NCBI RefSeq assembly: GCF_033100135.1
Contig: NZ_CP136920.1
Span: 2,227,001-2,291,000 of the forward strand
DNA length: 64,000 nt
Direction: 5' to 3'
DNA from: Rubellicoccus peritrichatus
GTDB lineage: Bacteria; Verrucomicrobiota; Verrucomicrobiia; Opitutales; Cerasicoccaceae
The notes under the pieces were generated by a model. It worked only from the letters and a program-made list of their open reading frames with translations. It was not told where the DNA came from and ran no database searches. Position numbers and translations under genes: made by a program. This document shows positions 63,043-64,000 of the stretch, piece after piece; the first letter of the stretch is position 1; each line of letters opens with the position of its first letter.

Positions 63043-64000
63043 ATGAGACGTAGCCTGTCCATCGTTATCGCAATTTTTGTTAGCGGTTGTTTTGGACCGG
63101 TTGTTTGGGGCATGGCGGAAGAGCAGCCCAATATCCTGCTCATAATGGCTGACGATTTGGGTTATGCTGATCTGGGTTGTTATGGTGGCGAGATCGACAC
63201 GCCCAATCTTGACCGTTTAGCAGAAAATGGTGTGCGCTTCAGTCACTTTAGGGTAACTCCCATGTGCACGACGACAAGGGTAGCACTCATGGCTGGGATG
63301 TCTTATCAAGCGGCAGGCGAGGGGAGTTATAAACATGCGATACCATTGCCAACCTTGTTGCAGGAAGCAGGTTACCGCACCATGATGACGGGTAAGTGGC
63401 ATGCGGGAAAAGCGGACCCGCGTTCGCCAGAGGTCTTTGATCGCTTTTTTGGTTTTCTCGGAGGGATGACTGATTGCTATGCAGGAGGGAATGATTGGTT
63501 CCTCGGGGAGGAACCATTTAATGACTTTGGTAGTGATTTCGACGCCACGACTGCCATAACCGACGAGGCTATTGTCTTTATGGATGAAGCGATCGATGAC
63601 GAAGAACCTTTCTTTATGTTCGTCTCTTACAATGCGCCTCATCATCCACTTCAGGCCAGGCGTGATACAGTTGAGAAATATCGCGGGCACTATGCCGATG
63701 GATACGAAGCTGTTCGTGAGGCTCGTTATGAACGTCAGCTTGAGATGGGCCTGGTGGATCCTGACTGGACTCCGTCGCCACCCGGTGTTGAAGTTCGTCG
63801 ATGGGATGACCTCCCGGAGGATAGGCGCGAGATTGAAGATTTTCGTATGGCTGCTTATGCAGCCATGGTAGACGAGATGGATGCCGGAATTGGTCGTCTA
63901 TTGGATCTTCTCAAAGAGTCTGGTCAATATGATGATACCCTCGTCATTTTCTTCTCAGACAATGGTGGCGATTATGGCAATGGTTCCATCCTGACTGATG
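63043..64000 (+). CDS. S1-family sulfatase with unusual CTTTR motif (C-terminus outside window)
   Basis: The first 319 residues are visible; the gene runs off the right edge. The N-terminus MRRSLSIVIAIFVSGCFG offers a lipobox-like VSGC at residues 13-16 (possible lipoprotein) or a longer signal peptide ending WGMAEEQ. Then NILLIMADDLGYADLGCYGG, GKWHAGK, FVSYNAPHHPLQ and IFFSDNGGDYG follow the arylsulfatase order. The formylglycine motif reads CTTTR (cysteine at residue 75), with threonine where proline is usual. Fifteen bases after the previous sulfatase, so last visible member of the operon. Confidence 0.88.
   Translation, partial: MRRSLSIVIAIFVSGCFGPVVWGMAEEQPNILLIMADDLGYADLGCYGGEIDTPNLDRLAENGVRFSHFRVTPMCTTTRVALMAGMSYQAAGEGSYKHAIPLPTLLQEAGYRTMMTGKWHAGKADPRSPEVFDRFFGFLGGMTDCYAGGNDWFLGEEPFNDFGSDFDATTAITDEAIVFMDEAIDDEEPFFMFVSYNAPHHPLQARRDTVEKYRGHYADGYEAVREARYERQLEMGLVDPDWTPSPPGVEVRRWDDLPEDRREIEDFRMAAYAAMVDEMDAGIGRLLDLLKESGQYDDTLVIFFSDNGGDYGNGSILTD

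Noticed and set aside
1-64000. CRISPR array, prophage or insertion sequence
   Set aside because: No regularly spaced direct repeats, transposase, integrase or phage genes were found in any frame.

Overview
The window comes from a marine-type Verrucomicrobiota, most likely class Opitutae (Coraliomargarita/Lentimonas/Puniceicoccales-like). This is inferred from the mix of PEP-CTERM proteins, giant secreted multidomain proteins, Verru_Chthon-cassette-like pseudopilin proteins, several S1 sulfatases, GH95 and GH78 enzymes, a DUF5722-like protein and a cytochrome bd oxidase. No rRNA, tRNA, CRISPR array or transposase was seen.

Layout. (1) 1-1133 is the N-terminal part of a minus-strand FAD-dependent oxidoreductase that runs off the left edge. 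(2) 1754-26292 is a glycan-type accessory locus around a 640-bp control region (13110-13819). To the left, on the minus strand, lie a 2.3-kilo-residue secreted protein (6210-13109) and a secreted esterase with Ig-like and repeat domains (1754-6025). To the right, on the plus strand, lie a pseudopilin-like giant plus its small secreted partner (13820-18323), a PEP-CTERM protein, a 924-residue paralogue of the catalytic-looking part of the left giant (19454-22228), a mutarotase-fold protein and a second esterase (23389-26292). A motif AACGTTATAG recurs in the intergenic gaps of this locus and probably marks a regulon. (3) 26515-30964 holds a YdjY-like secreted protein, an M14 carboxypeptidase, an AraC regulator and a second PEP-CTERM protein. 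(4) 31919-45327 is mostly core metabolism: cydAB, riboflavin synthase, a REC-histidine kinase, proC, hldD, a probable diphosphate-type PEP carboxykinase, then a MoaF-like protein, a dienelactone-hydrolase-like esterase and a glycine-zipper protein. (5) 45353-64000 is a second glycan locus: GH95 fucosidase, an ASRT-like ligand-binding protein, GH78 rhamnosidase, a DUF5722-like protein, a second pseudopilin-giant/partner pair followed by a sulfatase, and a pseudopilin followed by three more sulfatases (the last cut by the window edge).

How they fit together (inference): fucosidase, rhamnosidase and four sulfatases point to breakdown of a sulfated polysaccharide containing fucose and/or rhamnose, such as a fucoidan or ulvan type. 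Secreted esterases and the large multidomain proteins would act outside the cell or at its surface; GH95 and GH78 have no signal peptide and would finish oligosaccharides inside. The most system-like novelty is the duplicated pair of a pseudopilin-anchored giant and a small secreted partner, each wired to a glycan locus, and the placing of pseudopilins in tight operons with sulfatases. The second is an unrecognised enzyme-like family shared by 6210-13109 and 19454-22228.
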